Source: Falsihalocynthiibacter sp042445055
Lineage (GTDB): Bacteria > Pseudomonadota > Alphaproteobacteria > Rhodobacterales > Rhodobacteraceae
Direction: 5' to 3'
Assembly (NCBI RefSeq): GCF_042445055.1
Contig: NZ_CP170339.1
Location: 3,038,001-3,102,000 of the forward strand
Length of the DNA stretch: 64,000 nucleotides
Shown here: positions 23,864-33,244 of the stretch, in pieces
How the letters are laid out: the number at the start of each line of letters is the position of its first letter
How positions within the stretch are numbered: position 1 is the stretch's first letter
Made by a program: the position numbers and the translations under genes
Notes under the pieces: model-generated
Seen by the model: the letters and a program-made list of their open reading frames with translations, nothing else
Database searches by the model: none
What the model was told of the DNA's origin: nothing

Positions 23864-25128
23864 GCCGCCCGAATTTCATTCCTCCAAAGTTCACGACACT
23901 TGGTTGTCGGCTGAATGCCTATGAAACCGAAGCGATGAAGGAGCTTTCGGAAGCTGCGGGTGTTCAAAACGCAGTGGTGGTGAACACCTGTGCCGTGACC
24001 GCCGAGGCAGTGCGCAAAGCGCGTCAGGAAATCCGCAAACTGCGCCGCGAGAACCCAGATGCGAAACTGATTGTGACAGGTTGCGCCGCGCAAACAGAGC
24101 CAGAGACCTTCTCGAGCATGTCCGAGGTGGATATCGTCATCGGCAACACCGAAAAAATGCAGCCCAAAACATGGCAGGACATGGGGCCGGACTTTATCGG
24201 CAAGACCGAGGCCGTTCAGGTGGACGACATTATGGCCGTCACCGAAACCGCAGGCCATTTGATCGACGGTTTTGGCACTCGTAGCCGTGCGTATGTACAG
24301 GTTCAGAATGGCTGCGATCACCGCTGTACGTTCTGCATCATTCCCTATGGTCGCGGCAATTCGCGTTCCGTTCCGGCGGGTGTGGTTGTCGATCAGATCA
24401 AGCGCCTTGTGCAGAAGGGCTATAACGAAGTTGTCCTGACGGGCGTTGACCTCACCAGTTGGGGCGCGGATCTTCCTGCTACGCCCAAGCTTGGCGATTT
24501 GGTGATGCGGATTTTGAAGCTGGTTCCCGATTTGCCGCGCCTTCGGATTAGCTCGATTGATTCGATCGAAGTGGACGAGAACCTGATGCAGGCCATCGCG
24601 ACCGAACCGCGCTTGATGCCGCATCTACATCTGTCGCTTCAGGCTGGGGACAATATGATTCTCAAACGGATGAAGCGCCGCCACCTTCGGGATGACGCCA
24701 TCGCGTTTTGTAACGAGGCCACGCGACTTCGCCCTGACATGACGTTTGGCGCCGACATCATCGCTGGCTTCCCGACTGAAACCGAAGCCATGTTTGAAAA
24801 TTCTCTGAAGTTGGTTGAGGAATGCAATCTGACTTGGCTCCATGTCTTCCCATACTCCGCAAGAGAGGGCACGCCCGCTGCGCGTATGCCCGCAGTTGAC
24901 GGCAAAGCAATCAAATCCCGCGCTGCCCGGCTGCGCGCGGCAGGAGATAAACAAGTTGCCGCGCATCTTGCCGCGCAGGTCGGACGTACGCATGAAGTTT
25001 TGCTTGAGAACCCACACATGGGCCGCACAGAGCAATTCACCGAAGTAAGCTTTGACGCCCCTCAACCCGAGGGCCAAATCGTGAAGGCACGTATTCTCGG
25101 GGTATCGGGCAATCAGTTGGTGGCATAA
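23860..25128 (+). CDS. mtaB: tRNA t6A37 methylthiotransferase
   Basis: Radical-SAM enzyme that converts t6A to ms2t6A at position 37 of tRNAs reading ANN codons. It has 422 residues. The N-terminal cluster domain has Cys16 (TLGCRLNAYETEAM), Cys44 (NTCAVTAEAVRKARQ) and Cys75 (VTGCAAQ). The radical-SAM triad is Cys152, Cys156 and Cys159 in NGCDHRCTFCIIPYGRGNSR. A TRAM-like C-terminus ends the protein. The GCRLNxYE opening separates MtaB from MiaB. Start overlaps the dapF stop; the pair dapF-mtaB is recurrent in alphaproteobacteria. Confidence 0.95.
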   Translation: MSRPNFIPPKFTTLGCRLNAYETEAMKELSEAAGVQNAVVVNTCAVTAEAVRKARQEIRKLRRENPDAKLIVTGCAAQTEPETFSSMSEVDIVIGNTEKMQPKTWQDMGPDFIGKTEAVQVDDIMAVTETAGHLIDGFGTRSRAYVQVQNGCDHRCTFCIIPYGRGNSRSVPAGVVVDQIKRLVQKGYNEVVLTGVDLTSWGADLPATPKLGDLVMRILKLVPDLPRLRISSIDSIEVDENLMQAIATEPRLMPHLHLSLQAGDNMILKRMKRRHLRDDAIAFCNEATRLRPDMTFGADIIAGFPTETEAMFENSLKLVEECNLTWLHVFPYSAREGTPAARMPAVDGKAIKSRAARLRAAGDKQVAAHLAAQVGRTHEVLLENPHMGRTEQFTEVSFDAPQPEGQIVKARILGVSGNQLVA

Positions 25129-25179
25129 TCGCCCGTTTTTCGCGTGGCCCTCACGATTGATTTTTGCCAGTATGCGCCC

Positions 25180-25806
25180 ATGACAAATATCCTTTATTCG
25201 TTTCGTCGCTGCCCCTATGCGATGCGAGCACGCCTTGCACTTGCTTCGGCAAATATACCTTGTGAGTTGCGCGAGATTCTCTTGCGTGACAAACCACAGG
25301 AAATGCTTGATGCCTCTCCCAAGGGGACGGTTCCCGTAATGATAACGCCCAACGGCGTTGTTGATGAATCACTCGACATCATGTTGTGGGCGCTGGAGCA
25401 AAACGATCCCGAAGATTGGCTAGCGGGTAAGTCAGACGCACTTGACCTGATCAACGAGTGTGACGGCCAATTCAAAACCGCACTAGACCGATACAAATAT
25501 TCGACCCGCTACGAAGGCGCGGATCGCGAAACCGAGCGTGAAAAGGCGTCGGTTTTCCTGCGCAAGCTCAATGACCGTCTGGCCGACACTCCCTATTTAC
25601 TTGGCGAGCAGGCCACGCTGGCGGATATGGGAACCATTACATTTGTGCGTCAGTTCGCGAATGTGGACCGCGCTTGGTTTGACGGCGAGTCATGGCCGCA
25701 TCTCTTGCGCTGGCTCGAAGCATTCCTCGACTCGTCGCGTTTTGCGCATATCATGGTGAAACATCCCGTCTGGAAATCAGGGACAGACGGGGTTGCATTT
25801 CCCTAA
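25180..25806 (+). CDS. Glutathione S-transferase family protein (CPYA type)
   Basis: A 208-residue protein with a thioredoxin-fold N-terminal domain beginning NILYSFRRCPYAMRAR, with CPYA at 11-14. The cis-Pro segment KGTVPVM and DESLDIMLWAL follow. A helical C-terminal domain contains LNDRLADTPYLLGEQATLADMGTITF. The cysteine at the fold's active position suggests a Grx-like or omega-class thiol transferase. ATG 25180 was chosen because the fold starts there. It is downstream of mtaB by 51 bases and may share its transcript. Confidence 0.85.
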   Translation: MTNILYSFRRCPYAMRARLALASANIPCELREILLRDKPQEMLDASPKGTVPVMITPNGVVDESLDIMLWALEQNDPEDWLAGKSDALDLINECDGQFKTALDRYKYSTRYEGADRETEREKASVFLRKLNDRLADTPYLLGEQATLADMGTITFVRQFANVDRAWFDGESWPHLLRWLEAFLDSSRFAHIMVKHPVWKSGTDGVAFP

Positions 25807-25823
25807 ATCACAAGAGGCCCAGC

Positions 25824-26450
25824 ATGCATCCAAACCCTTCTTTTCGCACCGCGACACGCGAACAAAACATCGCCTTTGCCCGCGAACGTGGTTTTGGGAC
25901 CTTGGCCGTGAATGGCGCAGATGGCCCATTGCTTTCGCATGTGCCCTTTGTGGTATCACAGGACGAAATGACGCTGGAAATGCATCTGGTGCGGTCCAAC
26001 CCGATCGCGCGGGCCTTGGCGACACCGCTTGATGCGGTCATTTCAATTCAGGGGCCAGACAGCTATATTTCCCCCGATTGGTACGAAATCAATAATCAGG
26101 TTCCGACTTGGAATTATATCGCGGTCCACATTCGCGGACGGCTTGAGCAACTAGCGTCCGAGGCCCTGCGCCCGCATCTGGATGCACTATCTTTGGCCAA
26201 CGAGACAAAGCTCCTTCCCAAAGTGCCGTGGACCGCTGACAAAATGGACCAAGAGCCGCTAGAGCGGATGATGCGAATGATTGTTCCCTGCCGCATGACA
26301 ATCGAAACCGTCGACGGCACATGGAAACTAGGCCAGAATAAGCCAACCGAGCCACGCAGTTCCGCAGCAGCCCAAGTTACGCGCAACACGCTTGGACATG
26401 AAACTGCGAAGCTTGCGGCACTGATGAATGACGTAACGACCGAGCCATAG
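25824..26450 (+). CDS. FMN-binding negative transcriptional regulator, PaiB family
   Basis: A 208-residue protein with a split-barrel flavin-binding fold. PaiB landmarks are MHPNPSFR at the N-terminus, GFGTLAVNG, LSHVPFVV, HLVRSNPIARAL, ISPDWYEINNQVPTWNYIAVHIRG and VPCRMTIETVDGTWKLGQNK. Bacillus PaiB was described as a repressor of sporulation and protease genes, but biochemical function in proteobacteria is not settled. The ATG has AGAGG 7 bases upstream, 17 bases after the GST stop. It lies between two GST genes, suggesting a small redox or detoxification group. Confidence 0.87.
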   Translation: MHPNPSFRTATREQNIAFARERGFGTLAVNGADGPLLSHVPFVVSQDEMTLEMHLVRSNPIARALATPLDAVISIQGPDSYISPDWYEINNQVPTWNYIAVHIRGRLEQLASEALRPHLDALSLANETKLLPKVPWTADKMDQEPLERMMRMIVPCRMTIETVDGTWKLGQNKPTEPRSSAAAQVTRNTLGHETAKLAALMNDVTTEP

Positions 26451-26460
26451 AGGAAATATC

Positions 26461-27069
26461 ATGGAACTGTTTTTTAGCCCTACATCTCCTTATGTGCGCA
26501 AAGTCATGGTTTTGCTGCACGAAACAAACCAGATTGATGACGTCACCCTGACCACGGCATCGGGCACTCCTCTCGCACTTGCCAAAGGATTGGCCACCCA
26601 TAACCCGCTGAGTAAGGTTCCCGCACTCATTCGCCCCGATGGGCCCGCGCTCTATGATAGCCGCGTTATTTGCCAGTATCTGGATGATCGCGCTGAAAGC
26701 GGCCTTTATGGCGAGGGAGAATCACGCTGGGAAAACTTAACGCTTGAGGCAACGGCAGACGGGATTTTGGATGCAGCACTCCTCATGACATATGAAACGC
26801 GTCTACGTCCGGTCGATAAACAGTTTAATGATTACATCGACGCCCAATGGCACAAAATCGAGAATGCCACCATCGCAGTCGAGGACCGCTGGATGGCCCA
26901 TTTGGCAGGAGCACTTTCGATGGGGCAAATCGCCCTTGCATGCGCGCTAGCATATGTTGATTTCCGACATGGAGAGCGAAACTGGCGTCAATCTGCACCG
27001 CAATTGGACGATTGGTACGCGGGATTCGGAGAACGTGACGCAATGAAATCAACGATTCCCCCTAAATAA
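26461..27069 (+). CDS. Glutathione S-transferase family protein
   Basis: A 202-residue protein. The N-terminal thioredoxin fold starts MELFFSPTSPYVRKVMVLLHE, with Ser rather than Cys or Tyr near the expected catalytic position. The glutathione-site segments NPLSKVPALIRPDG and LYDSRVICQYLDD follow. The helical domain is about residues 85-200. GAGGAAA precedes the ATG and the gap to the PaiB-like gene is only 10 bases, so the two are probably co-transcribed. Substrate unknown. Confidence 0.87.
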   Translation: MELFFSPTSPYVRKVMVLLHETNQIDDVTLTTASGTPLALAKGLATHNPLSKVPALIRPDGPALYDSRVICQYLDDRAESGLYGEGESRWENLTLEATADGILDAALLMTYETRLRPVDKQFNDYIDAQWHKIENATIAVEDRWMAHLAGALSMGQIALACALAYVDFRHGERNWRQSAPQLDDWYAGFGERDAMKSTIPPK

Positions 27070-27240
27070 GTATAATTTTCGCGGCGAAAACCCCACATTC
27101 CCCCTTTATCTCGCGATCTGCGCCAGATTGACCGCTAGACGTGGGCGGATAGGGGCGCTAAACACCGCGTTAAGCCTCCCGTGCGCGCGTGCGGGTGACG
27201 ATCGTTTCTGGCCATATGGCTAAAGAATGGAGAGATACTC

Positions 27241-27798
27241 GTGTCCCACGCAGAAGATCACGAAGGCACACGCCGGGATTTCCTGTACTATGCGACAGCT
27301 GGTACGGCAACAGTAGCAGCTGGTGCCGCCGTCTGGCCGCTGGTCAATCAAATGAACCCCAGCGCTGATGTCCAAGCCCTTGCGTCAATTCGTGTTGACG
27401 TTTCAGAAGTTGAAACGGGCACACAGCTTACAGTTAAATGGCGCGGCAAGCCCGTGTTCATTCGCCGCCGCACCGAACAGGAAATCGAAGAAGGGCGCGC
27501 AGTGCCTCTTTCAGATTTGCCCGACACGGATGCGCGCAACGCGAACACGCCTGGTGAAGCAACAGATGAAAACCGTACCCTCGATGAAGCTGGCGAATGG
27601 CTGGTGATGATGGGCGTATGTACGCACCTTGGTTGTGTACCGCTCGGCGACGGTGCTGGCGACTTTGATGGCTGGTTCTGCCCATGCCACGGTAGCCACT
27701 ATGATACGGCTGGCCGTATCCGCAAAGGTCCCGCCCCTGAGAACCTTCCAGTTCCAGTAGCCGCCTTTGATGACGAAACAACAATTGTACTCGGATAG
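27241..27798 (+). CDS. petA: Ubiquinol-cytochrome c reductase, Rieske iron-sulfur subunit
   Basis: Carries the [2Fe-2S] cluster of the cytochrome bc1 complex on the periplasmic side of the inner membrane. It has 185 residues starting with GTG behind GGAGAG. The N-terminus has a Tat-like RRDFLYYATAG at 11-21 followed by one membrane anchor (about 15-37). Cluster boxes are CTHLGC (Cys127, His129, bridge Cys132) and CPCHGS (Cys147, bridge Cys149, His150). It is the first gene of petABC. The 171-base upstream gap should hold the promoter, but I see no convincing -35/-10 pair. Confidence 0.97.
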   Translation: MSHAEDHEGTRRDFLYYATAGTATVAAGAAVWPLVNQMNPSADVQALASIRVDVSEVETGTQLTVKWRGKPVFIRRRTEQEIEEGRAVPLSDLPDTDARNANTPGEATDENRTLDEAGEWLVMMGVCTHLGCVPLGDGAGDFDGWFCPCHGSHYDTAGRIRKGPAPENLPVPVAAFDDETTIVLG

Positions 27799-27808
27799 GG
27801 AGAACGTA

Positions 27809-29140
27809 ATGTCAGGAATTCCGCACGATCATTACGAGCCCAAGTCGGGCTTGGGTAAATGGGTTCACGAGCGTCTGCCCGTTGTTGGTCTTGTCTATGA
27901 CACGATCATGATCCCGACACCGAAGAACCTTAACTGGATGTGGATCTGGGGCATCGTCCTTGCATTCTGTCTTGTTCTACAAATCGTAACGGGTGTTATC
28001 CTCGCGATGCACTATACGCCGCATGTTGACCTCGCGTTTGCATCGGTTGAGCACATCATGCGTAACGTAAATGGCGGTCATATGATCCGTTATCTACACG
28101 CAAACGGCGCTTCGTTGTTCTTTATTGCTGTGTATTTGCACATCTTCCGCGGCCTCTACTACGGTTCATACAAATCCCCTCGCGAGATCACATGGATCAT
28201 CGGTATGCTCATCTATCTCTTGATGATGGCAACTGGTTTCCTTGGCTATGTTCTTCCTTGGGGGCAGATGTCCTTCTGGGGTGCGACAGTTATTACCGGC
28301 CTATTCGGCGCGATTCCATTCATTGGCGAAGGCCTTCAGACATGGCTCCTCGGCGGACCTGCGGTTGATAACGCTACGCTAAACCGCTTCTTCTCGTTGC
28401 ACTTCTTGCTGCCGTTCGTGATTGCCGGTCTTGTGATCGTTCACATCTGGGCTTTCCACACAACGGGTAACAACAACCCGACAGGTGTAGAAGTTCGTCG
28501 CGGTTCCAAGAAAGAAGCCGAAGCAGATACGCTTCCGTTCTGGCCCTACTTCGTGATCAAAGACTTCTTTGCTCTTGCGGTTGTGCTTGTGGTGTTCTTT
28601 GCGGTGGTTGGCTTCATGCCCAACTATCTTGGCCACCCTGACAACTATATCGAAGCGAACGCACTTGCCACACCTGCGCACATCGTGCCTGAGTGGTACT
28701 ACCTGCCGTTCTACGCGATCCTGCGTGCCTTTACTGCGGATGTTTGGGCGGTTCAGTTCGCTTCCTTCATCACTGGCGGCATCGTTGACGCGAAGTTCTT
28801 TGGTGTGGTTGCAATGTTCGGCGCGATCTTCGCAATGGCGCTTGCTCCTTGGCTCGACACTTCCAGCGTTCGCTCCGGTAAATATCGCCCGATGTTCAAG
28901 TGGTGGTTTGCCCTGCTTGCAGTGGACTTCATGGTCCTTATGTGGGTTGGCGCGATGCCAGCAGAGCCTCCGTATTCGACAATCTCCTTGATCGGTGCCA
29001 CCTACTGGTTCGCATACTTCTTCATCATCCTGCCTCTCTTGGGCGTGATCGAGAAGCCAACGGCCCAGCCTGAAACCATCGAAGAAGATTTCAACGCCCA
29101 CTACCCCAAGGATGCTAAAGACGCATCCGCGGCGAAGTGA
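27809..29140 (+). CDS. petB: Ubiquinol-cytochrome c reductase, cytochrome b subunit
   Basis: The membrane core of the bc1 complex, with the two quinone sites and hemes bL and bH; 443 residues and eight expected helices. Heme-ligand histidines are seen in the LAMHYTPHVD to HANGASLFFIAVYLHIFRG region and in HFLLPFVIAGLVIVHIWAFH. The Qo-site motif PEWYYLPFYAILRA is clear. ATG 27809 has AGGGAGAACG upstream and lies 10 bases after petA. A 42-base longer frame was rejected. Confidence 0.98.
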   Translation: MSGIPHDHYEPKSGLGKWVHERLPVVGLVYDTIMIPTPKNLNWMWIWGIVLAFCLVLQIVTGVILAMHYTPHVDLAFASVEHIMRNVNGGHMIRYLHANGASLFFIAVYLHIFRGLYYGSYKSPREITWIIGMLIYLLMMATGFLGYVLPWGQMSFWGATVITGLFGAIPFIGEGLQTWLLGGPAVDNATLNRFFSLHFLLPFVIAGLVIVHIWAFHTTGNNNPTGVEVRRGSKKEAEADTLPFWPYFVIKDFFALAVVLVVFFAVVGFMPNYLGHPDNYIEANALATPAHIVPEWYYLPFYAILRAFTADVWAVQFASFITGGIVDAKFFGVVAMFGAIFAMALAPWLDTSSVRSGKYRPMFKWWFALLAVDFMVLMWVGAMPAEPPYSTISLIGATYWFAYFFIILPLLGVIEKPTAQPETIEEDFNAHYPKDAKDASAAK

Positions 29141-29157
29141 GAAAGGATCAGAGAACA

Positions 29158-29940
29158 ATGATCAAGAAACTCACCCTTTCCGTCCTGACTGCTGTCACAC
29201 TGACAGCAGGCTCGGCCTTTGCAGCGGGCGACGCGGCGCATATCCACGACACGGACTTCTCGTTTGAAGGACCTTTTGGCAAATACGACCAGAACCAACT
29301 TCAGCGTGGCCTCAAGGTCTACACTGAAATCTGTTCGGCCTGTCATGGTTTGCAATACGTTCCGCTGCGCACGCTAGCTGACGAAGGCGGCCCTCACCTT
29401 CCCGAGGACCAAGTTCGCGCCTACTCTTCGCAGTTTGAAGTATTCGACGCCGAACTGGATGATTTCCGTGCGGCGAAACCTTCGGATCACTTCCCTGCGT
29501 CGGGCATGGAAACAGCACCTGATCTTTCGCTGATGGCCAAAAAACGCGCGGCGTTCCACGGTCCATACGGCACAGGTCTTAACCAGCTCTTCAAAGGGAT
29601 CGGCGGACCAGAGTATATCGCGGCCCTTCTCACCAGCTACACTGGCGAAGAGAAAGAAGAAGCAGGCACTGTATTCTACGAAAACACCGCATTCCCTGGT
29701 GGATGGATTGCCATGGCACCTCCGCTCGCAGGTGAAGATGTTGATTTTGACGATGGTCACAGCAACGAACTTCACCACGAAGCAGAAGATGTAGCTGCGT
29801 TCCTGATGTGGACAGCAGAGCCGAAAATGATGGATCGCAAGCAGGCCGGATTTATCGGCGTTCTGTTGCTAGCGCTTCTGTCGGTGCTTCTGTACCTGAC
29901 CAACAAGAAGATTTGGGCGCCGCATAAGAAAAAGCACTAG
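29158..29940 (+). CDS. petC: Cytochrome c1
   Basis: Heme-c subunit of the bc1 complex, passing electrons from the Rieske protein to cytochrome c; 260 residues. A signal peptide (about 1-23) exports it. The heme site is Cys59, Cys62 and His63 in CSACHG, and the methionine ligand is in PDLSLMAKKR. A C-terminal helix (AGFIGVLLLALLSVLLYL) anchors it. The insertion of acidic residues around ENTAFPGGWIAMAPPL is typical of c1. ATG 29158 with GAAAGGA upstream. Followed by a terminator at 29958-29986. Confidence 0.97.
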   Translation: MIKKLTLSVLTAVTLTAGSAFAAGDAAHIHDTDFSFEGPFGKYDQNQLQRGLKVYTEICSACHGLQYVPLRTLADEGGPHLPEDQVRAYSSQFEVFDAELDDFRAAKPSDHFPASGMETAPDLSLMAKKRAAFHGPYGTGLNQLFKGIGGPEYIAALLTSYTGEEKEEAGTVFYENTAFPGGWIAMAPPLAGEDVDFDDGHSNELHHEAEDVAAFLMWTAEPKMMDRKQAGFIGVLLLALLSVLLYLTNKKIWAPHKKKH

Positions 29941-29957
29941 CCTAGACTAAATTCCTT

Positions 29958-29986
29958 AAAACGCGCTCTTCGGGGCGCGTTTTTTA
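29958..29986 (+). terminator. Terminator shared by petABC and the convergent thi operon
   Basis: AAACGCGC pairs with GCGCGTTT around an 8-base loop, followed on the plus strand by T residues. On the minus strand the same hairpin ends in TTTT, so it may work both ways. The thiQ stop codon lies inside the plus-strand T-run. Confidence 0.85.
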
Positions 29987-30679
29987 TTGCCCTAAGTATG
30001 CAGCCAAAGCCTTGGGTGGGTTGCTTAGGGCTTCCTCGGTATCCACCGGCGCGGATGCCTTTCCCCCTGCTATCACGATCGTCTTACTCGCAATCCGACG
30101 GGCATCCTCTGGTTCATGGGTAATCATCAGCAGTGTGCTGCCCGTGTCCTTCGCCACGCGGCTCACCAGCTCCAGCATCTCGCGCTTGAGCGCGGGGCCA
30201 AGCGCCGAAAATGGCTCATCCAGCAACATCAAGGGTCGCGAACGAAGCACCGCGCGCGCAATCGCTACCCTCGCCATTTGGCCACCAGAAAGCGACGCTG
30301 GCTTACGTTCTGTCTTGCCATCAAGGCCAACTTGCGCGAGGGCCGCATTAACTTTCTGTATTTCCGCCTTGGACAACTTCAAATCAGGCCGCAACCCTAG
30401 GCCAACATTCTGAGAAACGGTCAGGTGCGGAAAAAGGTTGTTGTCCTGAAATAGAATGTTCATCGGCCGATCACCGGGCCCGAGCGGGCCAAGGTCTACG
30501 CCTTGCCAAGATATGCTCCCTTCAGTCGGCTCAAGGAAGCCCGCGACAGCAGCGAGTAGCGTCGACTTACCCGCACCCGAGGGCCCGATTAGCGCGACGT
30601 GATCACCCTCTGATATCGAAAAATCAGCACGCAGCCGAAATGCCCCCTGCTCAAGAAGTACATTATCAAATCGGAGCAT
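29984..30679 (-). CDS. thiQ: Thiamine ABC transporter, ATP-binding protein
   Basis: Cytoplasmic ATPase of the ThiBPQ thiamine/TPP uptake system; 231 residues, short as ThiQ proteins are. Walker A is GPSGAGKST, the Q-loop region is NILFQDNNLFPHLTV, the ABC signature is LSGGQMARVAIARA and Walker B is LMLLDEPFSAL, with ITHEP as the switch histidine. The ATG at 30677-30679 lies inside the last codons of thiP (14-base overlap). Assignment to thiamine rests on ThiP and ThiB next to it and the TPP riboswitch upstream of the operon. Confidence 0.95.
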   Translation of the reverse strand: MLRFDNVLLEQGAFRLRADFSISEGDHVALIGPSGAGKSTLLAAVAGFLEPTEGSISWQGVDLGPLGPGDRPMNILFQDNNLFPHLTVSQNVGLGLRPDLKLSKAEIQKVNAALAQVGLDGKTERKPASLSGGQMARVAIARAVLRSRPLMLLDEPFSALGPALKREMLELVSRVAKDTGSTLLMITHEPEDARRIASKTIVIAGGKASAPVDTEEALSNPPKALAAYLGQ

Positions 30680-32243
30680 CCGCACGCCCTCCTCGGTCAA
30701 ACAGATAGAAAACGCCAATCGAAAGAAGGAACAGCAAGAGCGCCGCCCCCGCCGCATCCCCCATCCGATACGCCCCCATTAAATCATAAAGCGCAAGCGG
30801 TAGCGTCGCGCGATTGGGATCGGCAAAGAGCGCAATGACACCTAAATCCCCCATGGAAAGAGCCGCCGAAAGCCCAGCGACAAATCCTATCGGTCTTTGC
30901 AATCTCGGCCACTCGACGTACCTGAACCGAGCGAACCCGCGCATCCTCAAACTCTCGGCAAGGGGACCGAACTGCGCCGCACAGGCGTCAACCGCCGGCA
31001 GCAAGACACGCATCGCAAATGGCAACGCCACAACCGCATTCACAAGTGCCGTCGTCGCCAGCGCCCAATCCTGCGGGTTGGCAAACCGATAGACTGCGAT
31101 GAATATCCCTGCGCCCATAACAAGCGGTGAAATTGCAACCGTGAGGTACCCGACCGCCTCTCCCAACCCGCGCGCACGTCCGCGCAGCGCAGAAATCCAG
31201 AACGCCAAGGCAAGCCCAAAACTCACTGCAAGCGCCATGGAAATTGTTGCGACAACCAGCGAGCGACCGGCGGCCTCCCAAATTGATGTGGGCAAGAAGA
31301 ACAATCGCGGCGCACCTTTGGCAATTATCATCAATAGCGGCAATCCAAGGAATGCAGCCGCAAGAGATATCCATGCCGCGTCTGCAATCACCGAAGCATC
31401 CTCATCATAGCGAACGACAACGCGGTCTAGACCCTCACCGGCGATTGCGCCTCGCGAAAATCGCCACGCCAAGAGTGCCGCGCATCCCGACAGCACCACT
31501 TGGATCAACGCCAGAAGCGCGGCCTTGCTTAGGTCGAAATCAAAACGGAACGCTTGGTAGATCGCCAGCTCAATCGTTGTGGCCTTGGGGCCGCCTCCGA
31601 TCGCCAACGCCACTGCAAAGCTGGTCGTGCAGATGAGAAATACGATTGCCAAGGCACCGGGCACCACATGTTTGAGCATTGGTACTTCGAGCAATCGCCG
31701 ATGATCGCGAGCATTACACCCCAAGGCCCCCGCAAGGCGAAAGTGTTCCGACGGAATCGCCAGCCACCCCTGCAATATCAAACGCACAGCGAGTGGCAGA
31801 TTGAAAAACACATGCGCAAGCACCACCCCATGCAGGCCGTAAATATGGATCGGCCCAACGCCGAGGTAGCCTAATCCAGAACTAACAAGGCCAGTGCGTC
31901 CAAAAACCGCGATCAACCCTAACACCGCGACAATCACAGGAAGGACGAACGGCGCGCCGAACAGCGTGATAAGCAGGTGCCGCCCACGAAACGACCGCCG
32001 CGCCAACGCCCGCGCAACGGGAATTGCAAGCGCCACACTGAACACGGCTGACAGGGCAGCTTGAGTAACAGTGAAACGAAGCGCTGCAAAATCAGCCGCT
32101 GTAAAGCGCGTACCAGACTCTGCGCGCCATGCTACGACTCCGACTGTGCCAAAGCACAACAATAGAATAAGGGCAGCAACAGCCGCCCCCATCCAGAACC
32201 CTATGCCGCACGTGCGTGCTATTCCGACAGTGCGGCGCGCCAT
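30666..32243 (-). CDS. thiP: Thiamine ABC transporter, permease
   Basis: A double-length permease of 525 residues and about twelve helices, formed by two fused binding-protein-dependent permease domains, as in E. coli ThiP. EAA-like loops are visible at AGALGCNARDHRRLLEVPML (about 190) and AESLRMRGFARFRYVEWPRL near residue 450. The ATG at 32243 overlaps the thiB end by 25 bases. An ATG 17 codons later (32192) has a better AGGG and would remove the overlap, but also the basic N-terminal residues. Operon order is thiB-thiP-thiQ. Confidence 0.93.
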   Translation of the reverse strand: MARRTVGIARTCGIGFWMGAAVAALILLLCFGTVGVVAWRAESGTRFTAADFAALRFTVTQAALSAVFSVALAIPVARALARRSFRGRHLLITLFGAPFVLPVIVAVLGLIAVFGRTGLVSSGLGYLGVGPIHIYGLHGVVLAHVFFNLPLAVRLILQGWLAIPSEHFRLAGALGCNARDHRRLLEVPMLKHVVPGALAIVFLICTTSFAVALAIGGGPKATTIELAIYQAFRFDFDLSKAALLALIQVVLSGCAALLAWRFSRGAIAGEGLDRVVVRYDEDASVIADAAWISLAAAFLGLPLLMIIAKGAPRLFFLPTSIWEAAGRSLVVATISMALAVSFGLALAFWISALRGRARGLGEAVGYLTVAISPLVMGAGIFIAVYRFANPQDWALATTALVNAVVALPFAMRVLLPAVDACAAQFGPLAESLRMRGFARFRYVEWPRLQRPIGFVAGLSAALSMGDLGVIALFADPNRATLPLALYDLMGAYRMGDAAGAALLLFLLSIGVFYLFDRGGRADAPI

Positions 32244-33205
32244 TCCTCAAGCGCGCCATCCCGTACTTGCTGCGCATCCCCCGAAGGGTACAAGAGCGCG
32301 TTTTCAGGCACTGTAAGCGTCTCGAACCCATCCGGCAGCCCTGCTGCGGGTGTTACCGCGGGATACATCCAGTTCGTAGTTGGGATGATCTCTTGGAAAG
32401 TTTCGCTCACGACAAACGCAAGGAACTGATCCGCCAATCCCTGCTGTTCGGTATGCGCGACTTTTGCTACAACTTCGACCTGCAAATAATGCCCTTCGTC
32501 GAACTGCGCCGCTGCTTTAGTATCATCTTCTTCGGCAATCAAATGATATGCGGGACTTGTGGTGTAAGACAGCACCATGTCTGCTTCGCCATCAAGGAAC
32601 AGGCCGTATGCCTCTGACCAACCTTTTGTCACCGTCAGGATATTGTCCGACAGTCCGCGCCACATTTCGGATGCGCCGTCGTCATACGCTGCTTTCACCC
32701 ACATCAACAGCCCAAGCCCTGGAGTCGAGCTACGCGGGTCCTGAATCACGATCTTCAGATCACTGTCTGCGAGTTCCTTAAAATTCTTGGGAACATCCGT
32801 GAGTTTGGTTTTGTCATAAACGAATGCAAAGTAGCCCCAATCAAACGGAACGAACATTGAATCGTCCCACTCGACAGGCAAATCAAACGCGACGTCTTCC
32901 TGGCCGTGGAGCGCGAAAATCCCTGTTTCGGCAGCGGCGGCCATCAGGTTCGTATCCAGCCCCAACACAATATCCGCCTTGGTGCGCGCTCCCTCAAGCA
33001 ACAAACGCGATAGCAACGCCGCCCCGTCGCCCGTCCCGACGAGATTGAGGTCACACTCGCATTCAGCCTCAAAGGCTTTCTCAACCGCAGGACCAGGCCC
33101 CCAATCGGAAACGAAACTGTCGTATGTGTAAACTGTCAACGTGGGCGTATCCGCTTGGGCCGCGCTGGCCAAAACGATACCCGCTGCAATCATGGAATAT
33201 CTCAT
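32219..33205 (-). CDS. thiB: Thiamine ABC transporter, substrate-binding protein
   Basis: Periplasmic thiamine/TPP-binding protein of 328 residues. A signal peptide (about 1-18, ending ASAAQA) precedes the family opening LTVYTYDSFVSDWGPGP. DIVLGLDTNLM, VPFDWGYFAFVYDKTKL and QDPRSSTPGLGLLMW are typical of ThiB. ATG 33205 was preferred because GGAGAG sits 4 bases upstream; ten codons of open frame lie before it. First gene of the thi operon, preceded by a TPP riboswitch. Confidence 0.95.
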   Translation of the reverse strand: MRYSMIAAGIVLASAAQADTPTLTVYTYDSFVSDWGPGPAVEKAFEAECECDLNLVGTGDGAALLSRLLLEGARTKADIVLGLDTNLMAAAAETGIFALHGQEDVAFDLPVEWDDSMFVPFDWGYFAFVYDKTKLTDVPKNFKELADSDLKIVIQDPRSSTPGLGLLMWVKAAYDDGASEMWRGLSDNILTVTKGWSEAYGLFLDGEADMVLSYTTSPAYHLIAEEDDTKAAAQFDEGHYLQVEVVAKVAHTEQQGLADQFLAFVVSETFQEIIPTTNWMYPAVTPAAGLPDGFETLTVPENALLYPSGDAQQVRDGALEEWRAALSE

Positions 33206-33244
33206 CAATCTCTCCATTGTGCGACGGGCGGACAAGAAGGATGC

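Noticed and set aside
31099..31636. Plus-strand ORFs opposite thiP
   Set aside because: Antisense frames of a permease gene; no hydrophobic or domain pattern of their own.
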